Below are positions 37,101 to 50,380 of a stretch of 64,000 bases of DNA, piece by piece. The stretch comes from Hydractinia symbiolongicarpus (Eukaryota; Cnidaria; Hydrozoa; Anthoathecata; Hydractiniidae). Below the pieces are notes generated by a model that was not told the origin of the DNA, made no database searches, and was given only the letters and a program-made list of their open reading frames with translations. The stretch spans positions 21,804,001-21,868,000 of the forward strand of contig NC_079888.1 in the NCBI RefSeq assembly GCF_029227915.1, written 5' to 3'. The translations under genes and the position numbers were made by a program. Each line of letters opens with the position of its first letter. Positions within the stretch are counted from its first letter, which is position 1.

Positions 37101-40100
37101 TTTGCCGGCGATTAAACCTCTTTCATTAAGCGTCTTATTAAAAATGAAAACATTTCTGAAAACTACAAGTCTCATGCGTTTTAGTGGTGAAAAAATAATT
37201 TAAAAAATCGTTCGGGAAATGAGTTTACTCCCTGGGTACTTTCTATGTATACTTTTGAATATACGGGCCAAGCCCGGAATTTACGTGAAATCGCAGGTTT
37301 TCGTTTGCCGGCGATTAAACTTCTTTTATTCAACGTCTCATCAAAAATGAAAACATTTTTGAAAACTACAAGTCTTATGCGTTTTAGTGGTGGAAAAATA
37401 ATTTAAAAAATTGTTCTGGAAATGAGTTTACTCCCTGGGTACTTTCTTTGTATACTTTTGACTATACGGGCAGAGTCTGGGGTTTACGGGAAATGGCGGG
37501 TTTTCGTTTGCCGGCGATTAAACTTCTTTTATTCAGCGTCTCATCGAAAATGAAAACATTTTTGAAAACTACAAGTCTCATGGGTTTTAGTGGTGAAAAG
37601 ATAATTTAAAAAATCGTTTTGAAAATAAGTTTACTCCCTGGGTACTTTCTTTGTATACTTTTGACTATACGGGTCAAGCCCGGGATATACGGGAAATTGC
37701 GGTTATTCGTTTGCCAGCGATTAAACTTCTTTTATTCAGCGTCTCATCAAAAATGGAAACATTTTTAAAAACTACAACTCTCATGGGTTTAGTGGTGAAA
37801 TAATAATTTAAAAAATCGTTTGGGAAATGAGTTTACTCCCTGGGTACTTTCTTTGTATTTTTTTTACTATACGGGCCAAGCCCGGGACTTACGGGAAATC
37901 GCGGGTTTTCGTTTGCCGGCGATTAAACTTCTTTTATTCAGCGTCTCATCAAAAATGAAAAAAATTCGGGAAATCGCGGGTTTTCGTTTGCCGGCGATTA
38001 AACCTCTTTTATTAAGCGTGTCATCAAAAATGAAAACATTTTTGAAAACTACAAGTCTCATGCGTTTTAGTGGTGAAAAAATAATTTAAAAAAATCGTTC
38101 GGTAAATGAGTTTACTCCCTGGGTACTTTCTTTGTATACATTCGACTATACGGCCAAGCCCGGGATTTACGGGAAATCGCAGGTTTGCGTTTGCCGGCGA
38201 TTAAACTTCTTTTATTCAGCGTCTCATCGAAAATGAAAACATTTTTGAAAACTACAAGTCTCATGGGTTTTAGTGGTGAAAAGATAATTTAAAAAATCGT
38301 TTTGAAAATGAGTTTACTCCCTGGGTACTTTCTTTGTATACTTTTGACTATACGGGCCAAGCCCGGGATATACGGGAAATTGCGGTTATTCGTTTGCCAG
38401 CGATTAAACTTCTTTTATTCAGCGTCTCATCAAAAATGAAAACACTTTTGAAAACTACAAGTCTCATGCGTTTTAGTGGTGACAAAATAGTTTAAAAAAT
38501 TGTTCGGGAAATGAGTTTACTCCCTGGGTACTTTCTTTGTATTTTTTTTACTATACGGGCCAAGCCCGAGACTTACGGGAAATCGCGGGTTTTCGTTTGC
38601 CGGCGATTAAACTTCTTTTCTTCAGCGTCTTATCAAAAATGAAAAAAATTCGGGAAATCGCGGGTTTTCGTTTGCCGGCGATTAAACCTCTTTCATTAAG
38701 CGTCTCATCAAAAATGAAAACATTTTTGAAAACTACAAGTCTCATGGGCTTTAGTGGTGAAATAATAATTTAAAAAATCGTTCGGGAAATGAGTTTACTC
38801 CCTGGGTACTTTCTTTGTATACTTTTGACTATACGGGACAAGCCCGGGATTTCCGGGAAATCGCGGGTTTTCGTTTGCCGGCGATTAAACCTCTTTCAAT
38901 AAACGTCTCATTAAAAATGAAAACATTTTTGAAAACTACAAGTCTCATTCGTTCTAGTGGTGCAGAAATAATTTGAAAAATCGTTCGAAAGATCAGTTTA
39001 ATCCCTGGGTACTTTCTTTATATACATTCAACTATACGGGCCAAGCCCGGGATATACGGGAAATTGCGGTTTTTCGTTTGCCAGCGATTAAACTTCTTTT
39101 ATTCAGCGTCTCATCAAAAATGAAAATATTTTTAAAAACTACAACTCTCATGGGTTTAGTGGTGAAATAATAATTTAAAAAATCGTTTGGGAAATGAGTT
39201 TACTCCCTGGGTACTTTCTTTGTATACTTTTGACTATACGGGCTGAGTCCGGGATTTACGGGAAATCGCGGGTTTTCGTTTGCCGGCGATTAAATTTCTT
39301 TTATTCAGCGTCTCATCAAAAATGAAAACATTTTTAAAAACTACAAGTCTCATGCGTTTTAGTGGTGGAAAAATATTTTAAAAAATCGTTCGGGAAATGA
39401 GTTTACTCCCTAGGTACTTTCTTTCTATACTTTTGACTATACGGGCCGAGTCCTGGGTTTACGGGAAATGGCGGGTTTTCGTTTGCCGGCGATTAAACTC
39501 CCTTTATTCAGCGTCTCATCAAAAATGAAAACATTTTTAAAAACTACAAGTCTCATGGGCTTTAGTGGTGAAATAATAATTTAAAAAATCGTTCGGGAAA
39601 TGAATTTACTCCCTGGGTACTTTCTTTATATACATTCAACTATACGGGCCAAGCCCGGGATATACGGGAAATTGCGGTTTTTCGTTTGCCGGCGATTAAA
39701 CCTCTTTCAATAAGCGTCTCATTAAAAATGAAAACATTTTTGAAAACTACAAGTCTCATTCGTTCTAGTGGTGCAGAAATAATTTGAAAAATCGTTCGAA
39801 AAATCAGTTTACTCCCTGGGTACTTTCTTTATATACATTCAACTATACGGGCCAAGCCCGGGATTTACGGGAAATTGCGGTTTTTCGTTTGCCAGCGATT
39901 AAACTTTTTTTATTCAGCGTCTCATCAAAAATGAAAATATTTTTAAAAACTACAACTCTCATGGGTTTAGTGGTGAAATAATAAGTTAAAAAATCGTTTG
40001 GGAATGGAGTTTACTCCCTGGGTACTTTCTTTGTATACTTTTGACTATACGGGCTGAGTCCGGGATTTACGGGAAATCGCGGGTTTTCGTTTGCCGGCGA

Positions 40101-40594
40101 TTAAATTTCTTTTATCCAGCGTCTCATCAAAAATGAAAACATTTTTAAAAACTACAAGTCTCATGCGTTTTAGTGGTGGAAAAATATTTTAAAAAATCGT
40201 TCGGGAAATGAGTTTACTCCCTAGGTACTTTCTTTCTATACTTTTGACTATACGGGCCGAGTCCTGGGTTTACGGGAAATGGCGGGTTTTCGTTTGCCGG
40301 CAATTAAACTCCCTTTATTCAGCGTCTCATCAAAAATGAAAACATTTTTAAAAACTACAAGTCTCATGGGCTTTAGTGGTGAAATAATAATTTAAAAAAT
40401 CGTTCGGGAAATGAGTTTACTCCCTGGGTACTTTCTTTGTATACTTTTGACTATACGGGACAAGCCCGGGATTTACGGGAAATCGCGAATTTTTGTTTAC
40501 CGGCGATTAAACCTCTTTCATTAAGCGTCTCATTAAAAATGAAAACATTTTTGAAAACTACAAGTCTCATTCGTTCTAGTGGTGCAGAAATAAT
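31120..40594 (+). repeat. Satellite with 608-bp and 811-bp higher-order units
   Basis: About 47 monomers in mixed higher-order arrangement. The 202-bp monomer type (aatttgaaaaatcg, cagtttact, tttatatacattcaac, gggatatacggg, gccagcg, aactctcatgggtttag) recurs at 34361, 35172, 35780, 36388, 38973, 39784 and 40595. Spacings are 811 (three 203-mers plus one 202-mer) or 608 (two plus one). The odd base comes from a 1-bp deletion, gggtttag for gcgttttag. Seven of the 13 75-bp truncated monomers lie here. Confidence 0.93.
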
Positions 40595-43500
40595 TTGAAA
40601 AATCGTTCGGGAAATCAGTTTACTCCCTGGGTACTTTCTTTATATACATTCAACTATACGGGCCAAGCCCGGGATATACGGGAAATTGCGGTTATTCGTT
40701 TGCCAGCGATTAAACTTCTTTTATTCAGCGTCTCATCAAAAATGAAAACATTTTTAAAAACTACAACTCTCATGGGTTTAGTGGTGAAATAATAATTTAA
40801 AAAATCGTTTGGGAAATGAGTTTACTCCCTGGGTACTTTCTTTGTATACTTTTGACTATACGGGCCGAGTCCGGGATTTACGGGAAATCGCGATTAAACT
40901 CCTTTTATTCAGCGTCTCATCCAAAATGAAAACATTTTTAAAAACTACAAGTCTCATGGGCTTTAGTGGTGAAATAATAATTTAAAAAATCGTTTGGGAA
41001 AGGAGTTTACTCCCTGGGTACTTTCTTTGTATACTTTTGACTATACGGGCTGAGTCCGGGATTTACGGGAAATTGCGGTTTTTCGTTTGCCAGCGATTAA
41101 ACTTCTTTTATTCAGCGTCTCATCAAAAATGAAAATATTTTTAAAAACTACAACTCTCATGGGTTTAGTGGTGAAATAATAATTTAAAAAATCGTTTGGG
41201 AATGGAGTTTACTCCCTGGGTACTTTCTTTGTATACTTTTGACTATACGGGCTGAGTCCGGGATTTACGGGAAATCGCGGGTTTTCGTTTGCCGGCGATT
41301 AAATTTCTTTTATCCAGCGTCTCATCAAAAATGAAAACATTTTTAAAAACTACAAGTCTCATGCGTTTTAGTGGTGGAAAAATATTTTAAAAAATCGTTC
41401 GGGAAATGAGTTTACTCCCTAGGTACTTTCTTTCTATACTTTTGACTATACGGGCCGAGTCCTGGGTTTACGGGAAATGGCGGGTTTTCGTTTGCCGGCG
41501 ATTAAACTCCCTTTATTCAGCGTCTCATCAAAAATGAAAACATTTTTAAAAACTACAAGTCTCATGGGCTTTAGTGGTGAAATAATAATTTAAAAAATCG
41601 TTCGGGAAATGAGTTTACTCCCTGGGTACTTTCTTTGTATACTTTTGACTATACGGGACAAGCCCGGGATTTACGGGAAATCGCGAGTTTTCGTTTACCG
41701 GCGATTAAACCTCTTTCATTAAGCGTCTCATTAAAAATGAAAACATTTTTGAAAACTACAAGTCTCATTCGTTCTAGTGGTGCAGAAATAATTTGAAAAA
41801 TCGTTCGGGAAATCAGTTTACTCCCTGGGTACTTTCTTTATATACATTCAACTATACGGGCCAAGCCCGGGATATACGGGAAATTGCGGTTATTCGTTTG
41901 CCAGCGATTAAACTTCTTTTATTCAGCGTCTTATCAAAAATGAAAACATTTTTAAAAACTACAACTCTCATGGGTTTAGTGGTGAAATAATAATTTAAAA
42001 AATCGTTTGGGAAATGAGTTTACTCCCTGGGTACTTTCTTTGTATACTTTTGACTATACGGGCCGAGTCCGGGATTTACGGGAAATCGCGATCAAACTCC
42101 TTTTATTCAGCGTCTCATCCAAAATGAAAACATTTTTAAAAACTACAAGTCTCATGGGCTTTAGTGGTGAAATAATAATTTAAAAAATCGTTTGGGAAAG
42201 GAGTTTACTCCCTGGGTACTTTCTTTGTATACTTTTGACTATACGGGCTGAGTCCGGGATTTACGGGAAATCGCGGGTTTTCGTTTGCCGGCGATTAAAT
42301 TTCTTTTATCCAGCGTCTCATCAAAAATGAAAACATTTTTAAAAACTACAAGTCTCATGCGTTTTAGTGGTGGAAAAATATTTTAAAAAATCGTTCGGGA
42401 AATGAGTTTACTCCCTAGGTACTTTCTTTCTATACTTTTGACTATACGGGCCGAGTCCTGGGTTTACGGGAAATGGCGGGTTTTCGTTTGCCGGCGAATA
42501 AACTCCCTTTATTCAGCGTCTCATCAAAAATGAAAACATTTTTAAAAACTACAAGTCTCATGGGCTTTAGTGGTGAAATAATAATTTGAAAAATCGTTCG
42601 GGAAATCAGTTTACTCCCTGGGTACTTTCTTTATATACATTCAACTATACGCGCCAAGCCCGGGATATACGGGAAATTGCGGTTATTCGTTTGCCAGCGA
42701 TTAAACTTCTTTTATTCAGCGTCTCATCAAAAATGAAAACATTTTTAAAAACTACAACTCTCATGGGTTTAGTGGTGAAATAATAATTTAAAAAATCGTT
42801 TGGGAAATGAGTTTACTCCCTGGGTACTTTCTTTGTATACTTTTGACTATACGGGCCGAGTCCGGGATTTACGGGAAATCGCGATTAAACTCCTTTTATT
42901 CAGCGTCTCATCCAAAATGAAAACATTTTTAAAAACTACAAGTCTCATGGGCTTTAGTGGTGAAATAATAATTTAAAAAATCGTTTGGGAAAGGAGTTTA
43001 CTCCCTGGGTACTTTCTTTGTATACTTTTGACTATACGGGCTGAGTCCGGGATTTACGGGAAATTGCGGTTTTTCGTTTGCCAGCGATTAAACTTCTTTT
43101 ATTCAGCGTCTCATCAAAAATGAAAATATTTTTAAAAACTGCAACTCTCATGGGTTTAGTGGTGAAATAATAATTTAAAAAATCGTTTGGGAATGGAGTT
43201 TACTCCCTGGGTACTTTCTTTGTATACTTTTGACTATACGGGCTGAGTCCGGGATTTACGGGAAATCGCGGGTTTTCGTTTGCCGGCGATTAAATTTCTT
43301 TTATCCAGCGTCTCATCAAAAATGAAAACATTTTTAAAAACTACAAGTCTCATGCGTTTTAGTGGTGGAAAAATATTTTAAAAAATCGTTCGGGAAATGA
43401 GTTTACTCCCTAGGTACTTTCTTTCTATACTTTTGACTATACGGGCCGAGTCCTGGGTTTACGGGAAATGGCGGGTTTTCGTTTGCCGGCGATTAAACTC

Positions 43501-46170
43501 CCTTTATTCAGCGTCTCATCAAAAATGAAAACATTTTTAAAAACTACAAGTCTCATGGGCTTTAGTGGTGAAATAATAATTTAAAAAATCGTTCGGGAAA
43601 TGAGTTTACTCCCTGGGTACTTTCTTTGTATACTTTTGACTATACGGGACAAGCCCGGGATTTACGGGAAATCGCGAGTTTTCGTTTACCGGCGATTAAA
43701 CCTCTTTCATTAAGCGTCTCATTAAAAATGAAAACATTTTTGAAAACTACAAGTCTCATTCGTTCTAGTGGTGCAGAAATAATTTGAAAAATCGTTCGGG
43801 AAATCAGTTTACTCCCTGGGTACTTTCTTTATATACATTCAACTATACGGGCCAAGCCCGGGATATACGGGAAATTGCGGTTATTCGTTTGCCAGCGATT
43901 AAACTTCTTTTATTCAGCGTCTTATCAAAAATGAAAACATTTTTAAAAACTACAACTCTCATGGGTTTAGTGGTGAAATAATAATTTAAAAAATCGTTTG
44001 GGAAATGAGTTTACTCCCTGGGTACTTTCTTTGTATACTTTTGACTATACGGGCCGAGTCCGGGATTTACGGGAAATCGCGATTAAACTCCTTTTATTCA
44101 GCGTCTCATCCAAAATGAAAACATTTTTAAAAACTACAAGTCTCATGGGCTTTAGTGGTGAAATAATAATTTAAAAAATCGTTTGGGAAAGGAGTTTACT
44201 CCCTGGGTACTTTCTTTGTATACTTTTGACTATACGGGCTGAGTCCGGGATTTACGGGAAATCGCGGGTTTTCGTTTGCCGGCGATTAAATTTCTTTTAT
44301 CCAGCGTCTCATCAAAAATGAAAACATTTTTAAAAACTACAAGTCTCATGCGTTTTAGTGGTGGAAAAATATTTTAAAAAATCGTTCGGGAAATGAGTTT
44401 ACTCCCTAGGTACTTTCTTTCTATACTTTTGACTATACGGGCCGAGTCCTGGGTTTACGGGAAATGGCGGGTTTTCGTTTGCCGGCGATTAAACTCCCTT
44501 TATTCAGCGTCTCATCAAAAATGAAAACATTTTTAAAAACTACAAGTCTCATGGGCTTTAGTGGTGAAATAATAATTTAAAAAATCGTTCGGGAAATGAG
44601 TTTACTCCCTGGGTACTTTCTTTGTATACTTTTGACTATACGGGACAAGCCCGGGATTTACGGGAAATCGCGAGTTTTCGTTTACCGGCGATTAAACCTC
44701 TTTCATTAAGCGTCTCATTAAAAATGAAAACATTTTTGAAAACTACAAGTCTCATTCGTTCTAGTGGTGCAGAAATAATTTGAAAAATCGTTCGGGAAAT
44801 CAGTTTACTCCCTGGGTACTTTCTTTATATACATTCAACTATACGGGCCAAGCCCGGGATATACGGGAAATTGCGGTTATTCGTTTGCCAGCGATTAAAC
44901 TTCTTTTATTCAGCGTCTTATCAAAAATGAAAACATTTTTAAAAACTACAACTCTCATGGGTTTAGTGGTGAAATAATAATTTAAAAAATCGTTTGGGAA
45001 ATGAGTTTACTCCCTGGGTACTTTCTTTGTATACTTTTGACTATACGGGCCGAGTCCGGGATTTACGGGAAATCGCGATTAAACTCCTTTTATTCAGCGT
45101 CTCATCCAAAATGAAAACATTTTTAAAAACTACAAGTCTCATGGGCTTTAGTGGTGAAATAATAATTTAAAAAATCGTTTGGGAAAGGAGTTTACTCCCT
45201 GGGTACTTTCTTTGTATACTTTTGACTATACGGGCTGAGTCCGGGATTTACGGGAAATCGCGGGTTTTCGTTTGCCGGCGATTAAATTTCTTTTATCCAG
45301 CGTCTCATCAAAAATGAAAACATTTTTAAAAACTACAAGTCTCATGCGTTTTAGTGGTGGAAAAATATTTTAAAAAATCGTTCGGGAAATGAGTTTACTC
45401 CCTAGGTACTTTCTTTCTATACTTTTGACTATACGGGCCGAGTCCTGGGTTTACGGGAAATGGCGGGTTTTCGTTTGCCGGCGATTAAACTCCCTTTATT
45501 CAGCGTCTCATCAAAAATGAAAACATTTTTAAAAACTACAAGTCTCATGGGCTTTAGTGGTGAAATAATAATTTAAAAAATCGTTCGGGAAATGAGTTTA
45601 CTCCCTGGGTACTTTCTTTGTATACTTTTGACTATACGGGACAAGCCCGGGATTTACGGGAAATCGCGAGTTTTCGTTTACCGGCGATTAAACCTCTTTC
45701 ATTAAGCGTCTCATTAAAAATGAAAACATTTTTGAAAACTACAAGTCTCATTCGTTCTAGTGGTGCAGAAATAATTTGAAAAATCGTTCGGGAAATCAGT
45801 TTACTCCCTGGGTACTTTCTTTATATACATTCAACTATACGGGCCAAGCCCGGGATATACGGGAAATTGCGGTTATTCGTTTGCCAGCGATTAAACTTCT
45901 TTTATTCAGCGTCTCATCAAAAATGAAAACATTTTTAAAAACTACAACTCTCATGGGTTTAGTGGTGAAATAATAATTTAAAAAATCGTTTGGGAAATGA
46001 GTTTACTCCCTGGGTACTTTCTTTGTATACTTTTGACTATACGGGCCGAGTCCGGGATTTACGGGAAATCGCGATTAAACTCCTTTTATTCAGCGTCTCA
46101 TCAAAAATGAAAACATTTTTAAAAACTACAAGTCTCATGGGCTTTAGTGGTGAAATAATAATTTAAAAAA
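40595..46170 (+). repeat. 996-bp five-monomer higher-order repeat
   Basis: The unit holds five monomers, one of them the 202-bp type and one lacking 18 bp, where gggaaatcgcg passes directly to attaaactcc. The deletion falls between two gcg copies, as expected for replication slippage or end-joining. The deletion junctions lie at about 40893, 42091, 42884, 44082, 45078 and 46074, with spacings 1198, 793, 1198, 996 and 996. The 1198 and 793 spacings are 996 plus or minus one monomer, the reciprocal classes expected from unequal exchange. Units at 43784, 44780 and 45776 are almost identical. Confidence 0.93.
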
Positions 46171-46910
46171 TCGTTCGGGAAATGAGTTTACTCCCTGGGC
46201 ACTTTCTTTGTTTACTTTTGACTATACGGGACAAGCCCGGGATTTACGGGAAATCGCGGGTTTTCGTTTGCCGGCGATTAAACCTCTTTCATTAAGCGTC
46301 TCATTAAAAATGAAAACATTTCTGAAAACTACAAGTCTCATGCGTTTTAGTGGTGAAAAAATAATTTAAAAAATCGTTCGGGAAATGAGTTTACTCCCTG
46401 GGTACTTTCTATGTATACTTTTGACTATACGGGCCAAGCCCGGAATTTACGTGAAATCGCGGGTTTTCGTTTGCCGGCGATTAAACTTCTTTTATTCAAC
46501 GTCTCATCAAAAATGAAAACATTTTTGAAAACGACAAGTCTTATGCGTTTTAGTGGTGGAAAAATAATTTAAAAAATCGTTCTGGAAATGAGTTTACTCC
46601 CTGGGTACTTTCTTTGTATACTTTTCACTATACGGGCAGAGTCTGGGGTTTACGGGAAATGGCGGGTTTTCGTTTGCCGGCGATTAAACTTCTTTTATTC
46701 AGCGTCTCATCGAAAATGAAAACATTTTTGAAAACTACAAGTCTCATGGGTTTTAGTGGTGAAAAGATAATTTAAAAAATTGTTTTGAAAATGAGTTTAC
46801 TCACATGGTACTTTCTTTGTATACATTCGACTATACGGGCCAAGCCCAGGATATAAAGGAAATCGCGGGTTTTCGTTTGCCGGCGATTAAACCACTTTCA
46901 TTAGGCGTCT

Positions 46911-46940
46911 CATCAAAAATAAAAAAAAAATCGTTCGGGA
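46911..46940 (+). repeat. A-tract deletion monomer, copy 1
   Basis: catcaaaaat is followed by ten A and then tcgttcgggaaatg, about 52 bp shorter than a normal monomer. The deletion joins two A-rich tracts. Confidence 0.85.
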
Positions 46941-47668
46941 AATGAGTTTACACGCTGGGTACTTTCTTTGTATACTTTTAACTATACGGGCTGAGTCCGG
47001 GATTTACGTGAAATTGCAGGTTTTTGTTTGAGGGCGATTAAACTTCTTTTATTCAGCGTCTCATCAAAAATGAAAACATTTTTAAAAACTACAAGTCTCA
47101 TGGGCTTTAGTGGTGAAATAATAATTTGAAAAATCGTTCGGGAAATCAGTTTACTCCCTGGGTACTTTCTTTATATACATTCAACTATACGGGCCAAGCC
47201 CGGGATATACGGGAAATTGCGGTTTATCGTTTGCCAGCGATTAAACTTCTTTTATTCAGCGTCTCATCAAAAATGAAAATATTTTTAAAAACTACAACTC
47301 TCATGGGTTTAGTGGTGAAATAATAATTTAAAAAATCGTTTTGGAAATGAGTTTACTCACAGGGTACTTTCTTTGTATACATTCGACTATACGGGCCAAG
47401 CCCGGGATTTACGGGAAATCGCGGGTTTTCGTTTGCCGGCGATTAAACCACTCTCATTAAGCGTCTCATCAAAAATGAAAACATTTCTAAAAAATACAAG
47501 TCTCATGCGTTTTAGTGGTGAAAAAATAACTTAAAAAATCGTTCGGAAAATTAGTTTACTCCCTGGGTATTTCTTTGTATACTTTTGACTATACAGGCCG
47601 AGTCCGGGATTTACGGGAAATCGCGGGTTTTCGTTTGCCGGCGATTAAACCACTTTCATTAGGCGTCT

Positions 47669-47697
47669 CATCAAAAATAAAAAAAAAATCGTTCGGG
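47669..47697 (+). repeat. A-tract deletion monomer, copy 2
   Basis: Same join as at 46911 but with nine A. The following monomer shares the unusual acacgctgggtac and tttgagggcgatt variants with the first copy, so both derive from one event and were copied about 757 bp apart. Confidence 0.85.
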
Positions 47698-50380
47698 AAA
47701 TGAGTTTACACGCTGGGTACTTTCTTTGTATACTTTTAACTATACGGGCTGAGTCCGGGATTTACGTGAAATTGCAGGTTTTTGTTTGAGGGCGATTAAA
47801 CTTCTTTTATTCAGCGTCTCATCAAAAATGAAAACATTTTTAAAAACTACAAGTCTCATGGGCTTTAGTGGTAAAAAATAATATAAAAAATCGTTCGGGA
47901 AATGAGTTTACTCCCTGGGTACTTTCTTTGTATACTTTTGACTATACGGGCCGAGTCCGGGGTTTACGGGAAATGGCGGCTTTTCGTTTGCCGGCGATTA
48001 AACGTCTTTTATTCAGCGTCTCATCAAAAATAAAAACATTTTTAAAATCTACTAGTCTCATGCGTTTTAGTGGTGAAAAAATAATTTAAAAAATCGTTTT
48101 GAAAATGAGTTTACTCACAGGGTACTTTCTTTGTATACATTCGACTATACGGGCCAAGCCCGGGATTTACGGGAAATCGCGGGTTTTCGTTTGCCGGCGA
48201 TTAAACCACTCTCATTAAGCGTCTCATCAAAAATGAAAACATTTCTAAAAAATACAAGTCTCATGCGTTTTAGTGGTGAAAAAATAACTTAAAAAATCGT
48301 TCGGAAAATTAGTTCACTCCCTGGGTACTTTCTTTGTATACTTTTGACTATACAGGCCGAGTCCGGGATTTACGGGAAATCGCGGGTTTTCGTTTGCCGG
48401 CGATTAAATTCTTTTATTCACCGTCTAATAAAAAATGAAAACATTTTTAAAAACTACAAGTCTCATGGGCTTTAGTGGTGAAATAATAATTTAAAAAATC
48501 GTTCGGGAAATGAGTTTACTCCCTGGGTATTTTCTTTGTATACTTTTGACTATACGGGCCGAGTCCGGGATTTACGGGAAATCGCGGGTTTTCCTTTGCC
48601 GGCGTTTGAAACTCTTTCATTAAGCGTCTCATTAAAAATGAAAACATTTTTGAAAACTACAAGTCTCATTCGATCTACTGGTGCAGAAATAATTTGAAAA
48701 ATCGTTCGGGAAGTCAGTTTACTCCCTGGGTACTTTCTTTAGATACATTCAACTATACGGGACAAGCCCGGGATTTACGGGAAATCGCGGGTTTTCGTTT
48801 TCCGGCGATTAAACTTCTTTTATTCAGCGTCTCGTCAAAAATGAAAATACTTTTGAAAATTACAAGTCATACGCGTTTTAGTGGTGACAAAATAATTTAA
48901 AAAATCGTTTGGGAAATGAGTTTAGTCCCTGGGTACTTTCTTTGTATACTTTTGACTATACGGGCCAAGCCCGGGATTCTCGGGAAATCGTGGGTTTTCG
49001 TTTGCCGGCGATTAAACTTCTTTTATTTAGCGTCTCATCAAGAATGAAAACATTTTTGAAAACTACAAATCTTATGCGTTTTAGTGGTGAAAAAATAATT
49101 TAAAAAATCGCTCTGGAAATGAGTTTACTCACAGGGTACTTTCTTTGTATACATTCGACTATCCGGGCCAAGCCCATGATTTACGGGAAATCGCGGGTTT
49201 TCATTTGCCGGCGATTAAACCCTTTTCATTAAGCGTCTTATTAAAAAATGAAAACATTTTTGAAAACTACAAGTCTCATGCGTTTTAGTGGAGATCAAAT
49301 AATTTCAAAAATCGTTCGGAAATGAGTTTACTCCCTGGGTACTTTCTTTGTATACATTCGACTATACGGGCCAAGCCCGGGATTTACGGGAAATCGCGGG
49401 TTCTCGTTTGCCGGCGATTAAACCACTTTAATTAAGCGTCTCATCAAAAATGAAAACATTTCTGAAAACTAAAAGTCTCATGCGTTTTAGTGGTGAAAAC
49501 GTAATTTAAAAAATCGTTCGGGAAATGAGTTTACTCCCTGGATACTTTCTTTGTATACTTTTGACTATACAGGCCGAGTCCGGGATTTACGGGAAATCGC
49601 AGGTTTTCGTTTGCCGGCGATTAAACTTCTTTTATTCACCGTCTCATCAAAAATGAAAACATTTTTAAAAACTACAAGTCTCATGGGTTTTAGTGGTGAA
49701 ATAATAATTTAAAAAATCGTTCGGGAAATGAGTTTACTCCCTGGGTACTTTCTTTGTATACTTTTGACTATACGGGCCGAGTCTGGGGTTTACGGGAAAT
49801 GGCGGGTTTTCGTTTGCCGGCGATTAAACTTCTTTTATTCAGCGTCTCATCAAAAATGAAAACATTTTTGAAAACTACAAGTCTCATGCGGTTTAGTGGT
49901 GAAAAGATAATTTAAAAAATCGTTTTGGAAATAAGTTTACTCACAGGGTACTTTCTTTGTATACATTCGACTATGCGGGCCAAGCCCGGGATTTACGGGA
50001 AATCGCGGGTTTTCGCTTGCCGGCGAGTAAACCACATTCATTAAGCGTCTCATCAAAAATGAAAACATTTCTGAAAACTACAAGTCTCATACGTTCTACT
50101 GGTGCAGAAATAATTTGAAAAATCGTTCGGGAAGTCAGTTTACTCCCTGGGTACTTTCTTTAGATACATTCAAATATACGGGCCAAGCCCGGGATTTACG
50201 AGAAATCGCGGGTTTTCGTTTGCCGGCGATTAAACTTCTTTTATTCAGCGTCTCATCAAAAATGAAAACACTTTTGAAAACTACAAGTCTCATGCGTTTT
50301 AGTGGTGACAAAATAATTTAAAAAATCATTTGGGAAATGAGTTTACTCATTGGGTACTTTCTTTGTATACTTTTGACTAT

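Larger units (their letters stand above)
46171..50380 (+). repeat. Divergent satellite segment
   Basis: About 21 monomers with more private changes than elsewhere, such as tacaggccgag, ttaggcgtctc, gaggaagtcag-like variants and gagggcgatt. No clean higher-order period. It contains two copies of an about 150-bp truncated monomer and blocks also seen near 37.0-37.6 kb and 54.4-54.9 kb. No gene is visible. Confidence 0.93.
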
